From: Nemertoderma westbladi
Lineage: Eukaryota > Xenacoelomorpha > Nemertodermatida > Nemertodermatidae
Length of the DNA stretch: 64,000 nt
Reading direction: 5' to 3'
Assembly: GCA_032718475.1 (NCBI GenBank)
Contig: JAUCBJ010007900.1
Span: forward strand, 62,001 to 126,000
Shown here: positions 1 to 11,363 of the stretch, one piece after another
How positions within the stretch are numbered: the stretch's first letter is position 1
Layout of the letters: each line of letters starts with the position of its first letter
Position numbers and translations under genes: made by a program
The notes under the pieces: model-generated
What the model was told of the DNA's origin: nothing
What the model saw: only the letters and a program-made list of their open reading frames with translations
Databases searched by the model: none

Positions 1-2
1 TG

Positions 3-1376
3 GAGCAGTGTGTCGGATCCATTGATCTCATAATAAACAAGAACGAACTGTTTGGCGAAGAATTTCCCGCAGCTCTAATTCGCGTTCTCTTACTTTGGCT
101 CCCCGAAATCTCTCACGCATTGAGGGTGTTAGATCTGGATAGAGCAAATACCCTCTCATGTCACGCTCACGATGACCCTGTTCGGATGTCAGATATGGGT
201 TTTAGTACCGGTAGGGCAGTTAAGTTTCCTCAACTGACAACTCTGAAGTCTAGATTGACAATAAATGACTCTACAGTGAGAGCTATTGCCCAAGGTTGTC
301 CAATGCTCGAAATATTATGCATTCCGGCATCTTCTGTCACTTTAAAAGGACTTTGTAACCTTTCCCAACTTGCACGATTACGCACTTTAGACATCACAAA
401 ATGTCCCTCAATATCAGTCAATGATATGATTGATTTACAGGAGATTATGCCCCGGCTTTCTATCAGGACAGAGAAAATAATGGTCGTACTAATGGGATTA
501 ATCAAACGTGACAGAGATCCATCCACAACAAACTTCGACTTTAGTGAGTTCACGTTACAGTATTATCGTGATGAAATCAATTCGTATCGGTTTGCGATTT
601 ATCCTGTTACCCCTCTGCATGTATTGTCAATTACAAACAAACTTAAAGACTACCTTCTACCCAACTGCAAAGATACCGTTGAAAGTTTATACCTTAATTT
701 AAGTTGGGATCTGATGTTTTTGAGAAACCCTACTTCACAGTTGCAACTTGAAAATCAGCTATTAGCTCAAGTGAGTCACTTTCCTAACTTAAAATTTTTA
801 TCTTTTAATTCGTGTTGTATTCATCATTTTTTTTCGGCTGCTGTTTTCAATGAAGTTATTTTACCCCAAGTCAGTCACGTTCGATTTGAATCTTCGGAAG
901 TTTCATTGGTTAATTTATTTAAATTGTTTCCGAATCTAAATGAATTGACTCTTGATTGTAGGGATGGACATTATTTAAGTGCCGGCCTTCCCTTATTGAA
1001 CAATGTTCAAACTCTTTTTATAACGGTGTCGTACAGACGTCTTGTAAGTTACCTGCGAATGTTTCCTTCATTGACTAAACTCTCGATTACTCTGGACATT
1101 AAGTTCTTAGAAATGGATTTTACTAATACTATGTCTTGGAAGGAAATTTTGATGCGAGAAGTCCAATATCAACAACAACAAGATCAAGAACAACAAGAAG
1201 ATCAAGGACAACAAGAACATCTTCAAGGTTTGAGTATCGAGAATATATTGGTTTCGGAGAATCATGCTTTAGGACTAAAGTACTTCAATATCGAGGGCTC
1301 GGATCAATTCGATGATATTGCAGAGTCAATTCGTAATATATTTCGGGAGCGGTGTCACAATTTAATAAATAAATAA
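3..1376 (+). CDS. Leucine-rich-repeat protein, C-terminal part (cut by left edge)
   Basis: The reading frame is already open at base 3 and runs to TAA at 1374-1376, giving about 457 residues, so this is the 3' part of a longer gene. The protein has irregular leucine-rich repeats, for example LEILCIPASSVTLKGLCNL, LRTLDITKCPSISVNDMIDL and LKFLSFNSC, spaced roughly 25-30 residues as in F-box/LRR (FBXL-like) or ribonuclease-inhibitor-like proteins. A Gln/Glu/Asp-rich stretch (QQQQDQEQQEDQ) lies at about 1169-1225, before the last LRR-like segment. No F-box is visible, but one could lie upstream of the window. No intron is needed in the visible part. A substrate-recruiting or scaffold role would be typical of such repeats, but nothing here identifies a partner. 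The LRR call is fairly sure; the family is not. Confidence 0.65.
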   Translation, partial: EQCVGSIDLIINKNELFGEEFPAALIRVLLLWLPEISHALRVLDLDRANTLSCHAHDDPVRMSDMGFSTGRAVKFPQLTTLKSRLTINDSTVRAIAQGCPMLEILCIPASSVTLKGLCNLSQLARLRTLDITKCPSISVNDMIDLQEIMPRLSIRTEKIMVVLMGLIKRDRDPSTTNFDFSEFTLQYYRDEINSYRFAIYPVTPLHVLSITNKLKDYLLPNCKDTVESLYLNLSWDLMFLRNPTSQLQLENQLLAQVSHFPNLKFLSFNSCCIHHFFSAAVFNEVILPQVSHVRFESSEVSLVNLFKLFPNLNELTLDCRDGHYLSAGLPLLNNVQTLFITVSYRRLVSYLRMFPSLTKLSITLDIKFLEMDFTNTMSWKEILMREVQYQQQQDQEQQEDQGQQEHLQGLSIENILVSENHALGLKYFNIEGSDQFDDIAESIRNIFRERCHNLINK

Positions 1377-1866
1377 TAATGTAGCTAGATGAAACGAAAC
1401 CAAGCCCTTCATCTTTCCTACAGTACTATCTTCATTAATAACCGGAGAACCCACCTGAATATGATAATACGGCCGACTATAAATTATAGTAGACTAACGT
1501 CGATATAACTACAGTATATCATAACTCAAATTAATATCACATCACATCTAGGCGAATGAACAATGTAAATTATCAATTAAGTGAGAGGAGCATGTGGCAA
1601 GTCATTCTAACCAAAACAAAAAGTCAATTGCAAAAATGTTACTGTTTAATTTTTTATTCTAATTAGCTGCCATTATCATTTGTGTCGATTTCCACTCCGA
1701 GAGACTAACTTAATTGTGTTAAGAGAGCCCCCCCCCCCCCCCCCCCCCCCTATTTTATTTATTTTATATATGGAGTGTCCTTCTGTGCTGTAATGTATAT
1801 GTATATATTTATATATGGAGTGACCTATATTTTATTATTTTATATATGGAGTGTCATATGATGCAG
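1377..1866. other. Intergenic, AT-rich
   Basis: No gene is visible. The stretch holds a diverged copy of the ACGCAAAT TIR element (listed separately) and a 23-base C run at 1728-1750. No convincing AATAAA signal is seen close behind the LRR stop codon. Confidence 0.5.
1550..1701 (+). repeat. Diverged copy of the ACGCAAAT TIR element (MITE-like)
   Basis: It shares ordered blocks with the copies at 3.9, 7.35, 11.6, 14.55 and 62.4 kb: a 'ggcgaat' block, 'aattatcaatt', 'gaggagca', 'aaccaaaaca', 'gtcaat', 'ttactgttta', and an end resembling 'atttgcgtcgactttcccc'. It is the most degraded copy, and its poly-C tract follows at 1728. Confidence 0.5.
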
Positions 1867-2539
1867 CGAGGATGGCATAACGAAACGAAACGAAAGAAAT
1901 TTCAATTTCGTTTCGTTTTCAAAAATTTAAGTTTTTTTTTTATCAATCTATGAAATTTTGTTTCGTTTCATAGATTTTAAATTCGCTTTTCGTTTTGTTT
2001 TCTTCTAAAACTTTTGATTTTATCAAATACAAGTTTTAATTATAACCGCCCCCCATACCAAAATACAGTTTAGTATAAAATAATACATTATAATTCTATC
2101 AATATACAGGTGTTGACTCCTGTTGTCTTCTCTTGAGTGTTATACACTATTCTGGTAACATACGTAACGTCCCAGCAGGTACCAGTTGCTCTATTGTATG
2201 TGGTAATTTACTACGGGAACTGGTGGGCAATAAAGGTTGCTGTATTGGGCAATAAAGGTTGCTGTATTGAAGGAAATAATTTACTCGGTTTACATTAAAA
2301 CAATTAAGGATAATATCATTATTATTATTATTTGTAACTTTTCATGCAATTATTTTAATATATTATAAATTTATATCGTTATGATTAATTACCTTATAAT
2401 TTAAAGAAACGAAAAATTTAACGAAACGAAACAATTATTATTTCGTTTCGTTATTTGCATGTAATTTTATTTCGTTTCGTTTAACATTTTTTTCGTTTCG
2501 TTATTGCCAAATATGATTCGTTTCGTTATGCCACCCCTG
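1867..2539. mobile_element. hAT-like non-autonomous DNA transposon (MITE), 673 bp
   Basis: The left end reads cgaggatggcataacg and the right end, reverse-complemented, reads caggggtggcataacg, continuing into AAACGAA. This makes an imperfect terminal inverted repeat of about 22 bp. It is flanked by near-identical 8-bp direct repeats, TGATGCAG (1859-1866) and TGATGTAG (2540-2547), the size expected for a hAT target-site duplication. The interior is AT-rich, carries many CGTTTCGTTTC-type motifs in both orientations near each end, and codes for nothing visible. The 8-bp duplication has one mismatch, so this is an old insertion. Confidence 0.75.
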
Positions 2540-2547
2540 TGATGTAG

Positions 2548-3895
2548 TGTTTGTTTCTTAGTATTATTAGTATTCAATTACATGATTATATATTTATTAT
2601 TTAATTTATTATATTAGCAAACAAAAGTGTACAATTTTCGGTGGTATTTCTCCGATATTTATATATTTATGCATCAAAGAAGAAAAAGATTGAATATCAA
2701 AATATTTTATCCGCGTAGTCGGCAAATGTTTGAAGACTAATTCATCTGCGAAAACTATGAAATATAATTAGCGTGGGGATCAGCAATTCTCCAGTGTTCT
2801 GCTAAAGGGCTTCGACGGTTGAAACATCCGTACCCGTATGCTAAGCTTGCTTATTTGGCCCTGCGTGAAGGCCCCACGATCGTGTACAATCTGTTAGTTG
2901 GTGTTGGCCTGTGGGGGGGGGGGGGGGGGGGGGATAAAACAGGCTCTATTCGGAAGACATGACGCCATTACAGACTACAGATATAATAACTTATATTTGT
3001 TCATTTGTTAATAATAATTAAAGTTAAGATACAATACTACTCAACTGTTAACTTCCCCGACGCTTGGATAAATAAGTTTTATTAGAAACTAGCCGCGGGA
3101 ACTAAAGGCATTCCGATAACATTGCTGAGTGTTTAATATCTAGGAATAATATTAATCTTAAAATGAACCGGATATTTAATAAATTATTATATTTTACAAG
3201 GAACTTTCTGACAAAACCAAATATAAGATACTTAAATTAAGTTTCCAGGTAAATAGATTATGGAAATTATTAGAATCATTACAAAATATGCAATGTAAAC
3301 TACTAAATACTGCAAAGTACCATAATTATAAATAAATAACACTAAATAAAATAATTACCGATAACAAGCAAATATCACAGAATATGAAATAATTATGCAT
3401 TTAAATAAATTAAGTAGCAAATAGAATTAACATAATTTTTCAAATGTTCACACGACGTAAATAATCGAAACTCGTGCAAAACGAACTTGACTTGAACCCT
3501 TTAGTGCCTGGTTTACACGCGGCAACTTTATTAACAACTCAGGTTGCCAATCAAGTTATTGTTTATACTAGTAAATATAAATACTAGTTTATACCACGGA
3601 AAAGTCAATATGCTCAAAAAGAAGACACGTCAAACCGATTATTCGTAAATTTATTCGAGGAATATAAGAGTTTGTTGGTCACATAACGTGAGTGGGTTTA
3701 ATGCCGATCGAAGCGAGGCGACTAAAGGAAACAGCGGTGTAATACTGTAAGGATGTTTTCAGAGCAAAGGCACGTAAATGTAGTCGATAATTTAAAAAAT
3801 ATCACGACGCGAAAATAATTATTAAAATTAAGTTTTTAAGAAAATTTATTGAATTTCAAACCGCGTGGCTTGAACCTGCGTCGACACACGCAATT
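2548..3895. other. Intergenic, AT-rich, no gene seen
   Basis: A 21-base G run lies at 2913-2933. No supported coding exon, RNA gene or tandem array was seen. Confidence 0.5.
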
Positions 3896-4072
3896 ATAAA
3901 TAAATGTCAATTTGACGTAAACCCGTCTCGGACAATTAACAATTTTAATTAAAAGTAAGGGAAAGGAGCAGGATACAGGGTGTCTGTTATTGTAACAAAA
4001 ATAAAAACAAAACTCATAGCATTTTAATTTTTGAAGGTAATCAGCTGTTATTTGGGTCGACTTTCCCCTGAA
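3896..4072 (+). repeat. Copy of the ACGCAAAT TIR element
   Basis: It contains the family blocks 'gggaaaggagcagg', 'gtaacaaaaataaaaac', 'atagcattttaatttttgaagg' and 'aatcagctgttatttg', and ends with 'gtcgactttcccctg'. The left end is degraded. A 17-base C run follows at 4089-4105. Confidence 0.6.
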
Positions 4073-4105
4073 GAACGATTAATTTTGACCCCCCCCCCCC
4101 CCCCC

Positions 4106-5207
4106 GTCTATGCCAACAACATCAATATTCAAATCGGCAAGTTAAATCCTTAGAAATTCACTCAAATTGAATAAATAATAAAATATATTGTAAATTAATA
4201 AACAACTGAAACAAAATAAATACCAACAAAAATTACCCAACTAATATTCTAAACCAAAAACAATAAATTATCAATTTAAACAATAATTAAACCCTCAAGT
4301 TCAATATTGAAAACTGGTTTGTTTCCTTTGTTTCCATACGTTGACGTAAACATAATTTAATAACGTTTATATATAATAAATAATGTTATATGTATTGTAC
4401 TGCCATTATTGCTATTAATTAAGTGGTTTTATTAATTATTATTAACACACAGACATTGAAGCACAGGGAATGCAATGTAGTGACTATGGCCCGTAATAAA
4501 GTTAATCGATTAACAATAGGGAGATTTATATAACTTACAATGAAAATAAAAATTGTTCTTGCCATTATCCACAATTTTGCTATTATTTGGTTATAAATTT
4601 TTTATATATATATTTTTTATATGAAAGACAAAAATTGAACAATCATATTTGAATTAGATAGTAAAGTGTTTACTTACATAGAGGTTCTAGAACTGTAGTC
4701 ATGTGACGCCAAGATAATGGAATCGGAGACGAATGGTGAGATTAATTAGAGTTGAGCTGTTAATACAACTGTGATTAATGATGTAATGTAATGTAAATGG
4801 TTTTGTTCAGAAATGGAAAAACCTCATCAAAGGCCTCATCAGTAGCGCTAACCAGTTCAGCAACATACCTCTGACACTTACTCTCCCATCTAATAAATAA
4901 ATAGACCGGAACGACGTGCTTATAGCGGTGGTTCAACTCTCACGAATACTGAGAAAAGTAGACATAATGTTGACACTGACAAAACCTCAAGATGTTCATT
5001 AGAAATGCAATGCTATGTTACCTACGCATTGAGAATAGCGTGAGTAGGCCTATAATATTAATATGATAATCACCGGTAGTAATTCTATGTTATAAGATAT
5101 TTTTATTATGAAAAATTTTGAAAGAGTGGTGATGCATCCTTATTACGGGCCATGCACACTACAGTATACAGTGATCATGTGGTTTATACAAACATAATCC
5201 AATGCGT
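4106..5207. other. Intergenic, AT-rich, no gene seen
   Basis: This is the presumed 3' flank of the minus-strand GRTP1-like gene. I see no poly(A)-type tract on the minus strand directly after the stop codon that would mark the gene as a recent processed retrocopy. Confidence 0.5.
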
Positions 5208-6287
5208 TCAATGTGAAGGTTCCATGAACCACCTAGAACCTCGTCTGTGTTTCTTACGTAATCTATTAATAGTCGCCCTCTTGAGCGTCTGAAGATCATC
5301 GAATATGTGCGAAACGAATGAATGGCAGTCGGTGACTTCGGCAGAGCGAACCAAATCCTTGAAACAGTTGAGAATCGTAGCCAAATCGCGACATTGAAGG
5401 AGCCGCTGCTCGTTACTCGCAAGAAGATGTAGACAAACCCGGAAGATTATCTTAGACCCCTCGTAGAAGAGGCAATCCCAGACCCGCAACGCGGTCTCTA
5501 TTGGTAGAACATCGACGAACAGACAGATGAACCACTTGGTTGTGGTTATCTCGTACGCGGCGCCGACGCGGTCTAGGTGCTGGGCGAGCCGAGGTAGTCG
5601 CAGTTCAACTAGTTCCGCAAGAACACGCTGATCCGTTATCAACCCTGACAGATCGGCTGAATAGTAGTCCGGTAAGGTGTTCACTACCAGAGCGTTCATT
5701 AGCCAGAATACCTTCTCTTCGTCCTTCACTATGAGTAGCATGATTCCGACGAGGTAGTTGAGACCTTGGCAGTATCCTACCTCGCTTCTGTAATGGGAAA
5801 ACGCGATTAGGATGTTGCGAAGCCCGGTTATCTTAGAATGCGGCGCACCGCTGCAGAAGTTAATGTTGTCTGGGAAGGTCCGGTGCAGATCTGTGGATAT
5901 GGTGTCGACGAGAGAGCTATCGTGAGTGGCGTTTAGGGCGGTTTTATAAACGTTGGGATTCGCTTTCATTAGCTGATCGGCCCCCGATATGGCCATCCAT
6001 ATAGCCGGTCGCATGCTGTTCGGTATACCTTTGCGGACGTAACGTTTGAGTTTTGCCGATCGGCCCAAGTTTCCCCGTTTGTCTGCGACCGAGGGGTAGT
6101 TTGTACCAGACCATCGTTCGCAACGCTGGGCCAGTACTCGCAGGTAGTCGCGCATAAACTCATCGTAAGTTTTATAGTCAAAATCTTCTGGTCTTTCGAA
6201 TCCGTAGGAATCGATTTCGCTGGTGCCACTGGATTTCCGTTTCTCAACCAATTGTGAATTTGTTGATAGATTATTAGCGACAGCCAT
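5208..6287 (-). CDS. GRTP1: TBC-domain Rab GTPase-activating protein, GRTP1/TBC1D6-like
   Basis: A complete 359-residue single-exon gene. The N-terminal block YGFERPEDFDYKTYDEFM (residues 28-45) is characteristic of growth-hormone-regulated TBC protein 1, and the length is close to vertebrate GRTP1. The TBC domain spans about residues 87-285. It has both catalytic fingers: the arginine finger in I130-x-x-D133-x-x-R136 (ISTDLHR) and the glutamine finger in Y172-C-Q174 (GYCQGLNYL). Family knowledge: these residues accelerate GTP hydrolysis on Rab proteins, and the protein acts on membrane traffic in the cytoplasm. The start is the first ATG after an in-frame stop at 6324-6326, so no upstream coding extension exists in this exon. 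The GC content is clearly higher than its flanks. The absence of introns is notable; it may be a retrocopy or an intron-poor locus. Orthology is judged from the residues named here. Confidence 0.88.
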   Translation of the reverse strand: MAVANNLSTNSQLVEKRKSSGTSEIDSYGFERPEDFDYKTYDEFMRDYLRVLAQRCERWSGTNYPSVADKRGNLGRSAKLKRYVRKGIPNSMRPAIWMAISGADQLMKANPNVYKTALNATHDSSLVDTISTDLHRTFPDNINFCSGAPHSKITGLRNILIAFSHYRSEVGYCQGLNYLVGIMLLIVKDEEKVFWLMNALVVNTLPDYYSADLSGLITDQRVLAELVELRLPRLAQHLDRVGAAYEITTTKWFICLFVDVLPIETALRVWDCLFYEGSKIIFRVCLHLLASNEQRLLQCRDLATILNCFKDLVRSAEVTDCHSFVSHIFDDLQTLKRATINRLRKKHRRGSRWFMEPSH

Positions 6288-7348
6288 TTCGGAGTGATGA
6301 TCACATTCACAGCAGGATCTCTGTCATCTGTACTGTTGTATCCAGGTTCTATAGGCCTAGTTCAGTAGTTCTCTTATCGAGTTATTGGCCTAATGTTCTA
6401 TGTACTAACTGATGTAGGCCTATAGGACATGATAGGACTAAACTAACTGGTGCAATACACTGTCATACTAACAATGCGCATAGCGGATACCGATTGCCGA
6501 TAGTCAATCAGTAGGCTGGTTGCTGGTAGGCCTAATATTTTTTTTAAGCTAAGCACACAATTTCAGAGTTTTACTACATACTGACATAAACCAAACGTAG
6601 GCCCTACCACCTACTTAGTATCGGTACATAACTAAAATGTTTTAGCAGGACAGGACTCAGGACCTGACCTACTAAGATACCGGTATCTCCAGTCTGTTGT
6701 TAGTACAGTAGTACTGCAGTACTGTAGTACCGGTCGGTAGATCATGGTTTAAGGAAGTTAAAACCAATTAAACCGTGCTAAGCACAATGAAATGGAGCTC
6801 CGCCAATTCCCTAGCAGCACACAGAGCAAATGTGAAAGTCTGTCTGCGTCACTGCGTGTAGAATTTATAATTAAGCAATGCTCCTAGGTTATGGGTGACT
6901 ACTACCAAATTTCAGATGAATCTGATGATTGGTTCTATAATGTCAGCTACTATTACCTTTCTGTCAATTCGCGCCCTAGCGGCAGACAGAGGAACGTACT
7001 ATAGTAATCTGTCTGTGCAAAATTTCTAAACTTATGATAGACTATGTGTACCAAGTTTGGTTCCATTTCATCCATGATTGACCAACTTATTAGCGTTCAA
7101 ACATTCCTGCCACAAACAAACTAGGCCTACTGTAATAGCAGCTGAGCTGCAGGAACTGGAACTCGAGCAGAGCTCCAGTGATACGCAATAATATACTGAA
7201 CTGACTTGAATAGACATCAGTCGCTGGGATATGGATAATGTTAATAGTGAGCATTGAGGCTGAGGCGGTGGGTATAACGGGCATGGGTACTGTAAAAGAC
7301 TTTTGATCCAATTGGAATTCAGATTCCGCCTAAATGTAGGAGACAGGA
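6288..7348. other. Upstream region of the GRTP1-like gene, no other gene seen
   Basis: It includes the presumed promoter of the minus-strand TBC gene. Self-complementary 'cagtactgtagtaccggt'-type stretches occur around 6700-6740. At 6970-6990 there is a 'gccctagcggcagac' motif that recurs near 42.05 kb and probably marks an interspersed repeat. Confidence 0.4.
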
Positions 7349-7527
7349 GGGGGGGGGGGGGGGGGGGGGGGGACTGGGCGCAAATCCCATCTTGGCGAAT
7401 TAATAACCCGCCTCAATGTTAAATTCTAAGTTTAGAGAAAGGAGCAGATTGCAGTAGCACGTTATTTTAACCAAAACAACAAACTAAACACAATAGAACA
7501 GGTTACAGTTTTATAGTACGTGTTGCA
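7349..7527 (+). repeat. Copy of the ACGCAAAT TIR element with poly-G head
   Basis: A 24-base G run (7349-7372) leads directly into 'actgggcgcaaatcccat', 'ggcgaattaataacccgcc', 'gaaaggagcagattgcag', 'ttttaaccaaaacaac' and 'aatagaacaggttacag'. The far inverted repeat is missing, so the copy is truncated at its right end. Confidence 0.7.
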
Positions 7528-9325
7528 GTCCACACATTTCCATTCAGTTATGGGCTTCCGTAATTCAGGGTTTGACTTTTCCGCGTAGCTGTAGGCTACG
7601 CCCTACGCGTAACCTACCCAGGCTACGCGTAGCCGATGAAATGCAGTTTCGCGTAGGTAAACTTTTGCGTAGGTAACCAATGAATGAATCGAACTAGAGC
7701 CTTTATAAAAGAGAGGTGAATTCAAATAAGATCAATATACAGATATATGAAGTCATCTGGGCACGAGCTACCAGCAATAGGGCCATAGCGACATGCATGG
7801 AGTATAGCGAGAAGCATCGATATATATAATAGAGTTTTACCGACCCATACCCACCTATTACCGGACCCTGCTGCCTGCTGACCCGTAACGCGCTATTACC
7901 AACCTATAAATTCGTTACTGAATTGTGCAGTATGACTTGAATGAATGAATTGAATTGTATCTTGTACAGTAGTGCAATTTATTAATTGTTGACTGTGTCC
8001 GCGTGTTCCTGCGGGAAAAAGCTTCGCCAGCTCCTCAGAATGCCGAGTAAGATCATACCGGGTTGCGCGAACCGCGCTCCGGTACATGGAAGGAGTATAC
8101 TAACATCGATCGTGATGGATATTGGATAACCCTTGCCAATTTATATGTGGGGATTCGATTACCTAACCTATAGCTATGTACAGTATTTTCATATTTTAGT
8201 ATCATTAACCTTTACAATGCGGTAAAAGTAATAATTATTTATTGCATGGTAATAAAATAATGTAGAATATTATTTTGACTACTATACTCTGTATTTTATT
8301 TACCGAGCGCAGAGCGAGGTTAATACAGAATCGAGAGCAAAGTGAAACTATGTTCCACGTTATTTAACATGCCTAACGTACGGTAATTTTATTTTTAAAT
8401 GGAACATTATTTTCACGACGTTATTTATATATTAGTTTCATTTAGTGAATGGTAAGTTATAAGCATTACAGTATTACTGGAATACGTTGTCAGAGGCAGG
8501 AGGACTGCGATTATGCACCCCACTACAGTATTGAACTTGGCTTGGCTGACGTTGGACTTTTGCGAATGATTCTGATCTGAATGCGGCGTTGTCAAGCAGT
8601 AAGGTAAGGTCGCCTATCCTATTGAAAGTTATATAAGTTCGCCGAACACATTTGGTGCAGCATTTCGACTTGTACTAAAAAGAATGTGCTATGCCGGGCT
8701 ATGTTCACTGGAGGGGCAGAGATGTATTCGACGCTGCCGTCGTCATAAGCATCCATCGCCTAAGTTAGATACAGTAGATTACATCTGTACTATTCTATCA
8801 TGACACACCAAACTACCGAACAACTTTATCGCAATAATTTGTATTGTCCGTTTAAATCACTCATGATGTCCTTTTTTTTTACTTTTTATGTCCTCCAGAA
8901 ATTTACCGTTAGGTTCCATGCTACCGGTTTCTTTACTGCTGTTCTCTCAGGCTATCAGTACCGGCACCGGTATTAGTATATAGAGCACTATTTTGCAGTA
9001 TTGCCGTATTGTTTGTACAGATGTAGGTATAAAGCAGGTATTTTAGTACCGGCACCGAAACTGCTGTAGGCCTACCATTTAAATACGGTAATTGTAGGCC
9101 TACCGGCTGACCGGTTTGAATTGAATTGACCGGTTGAATTTGTCGAGTAATTATTAATTTATTTAATTTGATGCGTAATTACATTGTATTGATTTAATTT
9201 GACAGGTGAAGAAATTATATTAATTTTATTTGAAATATAATTTAATTGAATTTATGTAATTTGAAATGTAAATCAATGATGCTGTCTCTTTACTTTAAGC
9301 TGTCCCATTCCCTCAATGTTCATGA
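7528..9325. other. Intergenic, no gene seen
   Basis: It contains a cluster of 'ctacgcgtag' motifs at about 7575-7680, including a perfect 14-bp palindrome GGCTACGCGTAGCC, and AT-rich stretches. A 63-codon minus-strand reading frame at 7896-8087 has no recognisable features and is not supported. Confidence 0.4.
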
Positions 9326-9329
9326 CATA

Positions 9330-9935
9330 GTTTATTGTTATGTTCATGACATAGTTTATTGTTTTGGTTAGAAAATCCCGCCTCTGTAACCTGCTCCTTT
9401 TCCTGATTTGGTAAAGTGACTGTTTATTGTTTTGGTTAGAAAATCCCGCCTCTGTAACCTGCCCCTTTCCCTCAATTAGTTAAATGATCGTTTATTGTTT
9501 TGGTTAGAAAATCACGCCTCTGTAACCTGCTCCTTTCCCTCAATTAGTTAAGTGATCGTTTATTGTTTTGGTTAGAAAATCCCGCCTCTGTAACCTTCAT
9601 ATATATATATTGTAAAGTGCAATATTAATACTTCTAATAAACATATGTTTAAACAAAAAAAAAAAAATCTTATCGTTTATTGTTTTGGTTAGAAAATACC
9701 ATCTATGTAACCTGCTCCTTTCCTTCATTTGGTAAAGTGATTGTTTATTGTTTTGGTTAGAAAATCCCACCTCTGTAACCTGCTCCTTTCCCTGATTTGG
9801 TAATAAAGTGACCGTTTATTGTTTTGGTTAGAAAGGCTAGCCTCTGTAACCTGCTCCTTTCCTTCATTTGGTAAAGTGACTGTTTATTGTTTTGGTTAAA
9901 AATCCGGCCTTAACCTGCTCCTTTCCATCAATTGG
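9330..9935 (-). repeat. Tandem block of ~65-80-bp units derived from the TIR element core
   Basis: About eight units each read 'gtttattgttttggttag', 'aaaatcccgcctctgtaacc', 'tgctcctttccctcaatt', with spacers of slightly variable length. The units are the reverse complement of the middle of the ACGCAAAT TIR element ('ggaaaggagcaggtt...aaccaaaacaataaac'). The block is interrupted at about 9597-9672 by an unrelated AT-rich piece that carries AATAAA and an A run. Confidence 0.8.
9597..9672 (+). other. Short insert with AATAAA and A13 tract inside the tandem block
   Basis: The piece is absent from the neighbouring units. It contains 'ctaataaacatatg' followed by an uninterrupted A run at about 9655-9667. 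The layout resembles the 3' end of a retroposed transcript, but no source gene can be named and no clear target-site duplication is seen. Confidence 0.35.
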
Positions 9936-10327
9936 TAATTGTTTTTAGCTATAAAATGAGTGTTTTGCTACGTCATGTGGTAATCGATTATCGACAACAA
10001 CCACAAACTATTACAATTAGAGTCTTTTACCACAGGCGCATATGGAAATCTATCTCATAGTCTATAAATCATGGAATTTTGAATGTTTTGGCACAGGCAT
10101 AGTGAAACTAACTGTCCGACAGACCAGAAAGCATCAAATTTTGAATGTTTTGGCATAGGCATGTTGAAATCAACTGTCTGATAGTCCAGAAATAAGCAGT
10201 CTGACAGTTTGAAGAAATACATACATAAAAAGTCATTAAAGGACAAAAAAAGTCATTAAAGGGACAACAAAAGTCATTATGCGCAATTCGTAAAAAAAGG
10301 AGGACAAAAAAGTCAAATAAAAGGACA

Positions 10328-11363
10328 TAAAGGTTACATGTAACACAAAGGTTACATGTAAAACAAAAGTTACATGTAACACAAAGGTTACATGTAACAC
10401 AAAGTTTACATGTAACACAAAGGTTACATGTAACACAAAGGTTACATGTAAAACAAAAGTTACATGTAACACAAAAGTTACATGTAACACAAAGTTTACA
10501 TGTAACACAAAGGTTACATGTAACACAAAGGTTACATGTAACACAAAAATTACATGTAACACAAAGGTTACATGTAACACAAAGGTTACATGTAACACAA
10601 AGGTTACATGTAACACAAAGGTTACATGTAACACAAAGGTTACATGTAACACAAAGGTTACATGTAACACAAAGGTTACATGTAACACAAAGGTTACATG
10701 TAACACAAAGGTTACATGTAACACAAAGGTTACATGTAACACAAAGGGTACATGTAACACAAAGGTTACATGTAACACAAAGATTACATGTAACACAAAG
10801 GTTACATGTAACACAAAGGTTACATGTAACACAAAGGTTACATGTAACACAAAGGTTACATGTAACACAAAGGTTACATGTAACACAAAAGTTACATGTA
10901 ACACAAAAGTTACATGTAACACAAAGGTTACATGTAACACAAAAGTTACATGTAATACAAAAGTTACATGTAACACAAAGGTTACATGTAACACAAAGGT
11001 TACATGTAACACAAAGGTTACATGTAACACAAAGGTTACATGTAACACAAAGTTTACATGTAACACAAAGGTTACATGTAACACAAAGGTTACATGTAAC
11101 ACAAAGGTTACATGTAACACAAAGGTTACATGTAACACAAAGGTTACATGTAACACAAAGGTTACATGTAACACAAAGGTTACATGTAACACAAAGGTTA
11201 CATGTAACACAAACGTTACATTTAACACAAAGATTACATGTAACACAAAGGTTACATGTAACACAAAGGTAACATGTAACACAAAGGTTACATGTAACAC
11301 AAAGGTTACATGTAACACAAAGGTAACATGTAACACAAAGGTTACATGTAACACAAAAGTTAC
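10328..11363. repeat. 18-bp satellite, about 57 copies
   Basis: The unit is GTTACATGTAACACAAAG with few substitutions. It carries a perfect 12-bp palindrome, GTTACATGTAAC. Because 18 is divisible by three and the unit lacks stop codons in certain frames, long reading frames run right through it on the minus strand (CVTCNL and VLHVTF repeats). These are by-products of the repeat, not genes. Confidence 0.95.

Noticed and set aside
2913-2933. Poly-G tract at 2.9 kb as another TIR-element copy
   Set aside because: The flanks lack the 'gacgcaaat' start and all internal blocks of the family, so only the homopolymer is shared.
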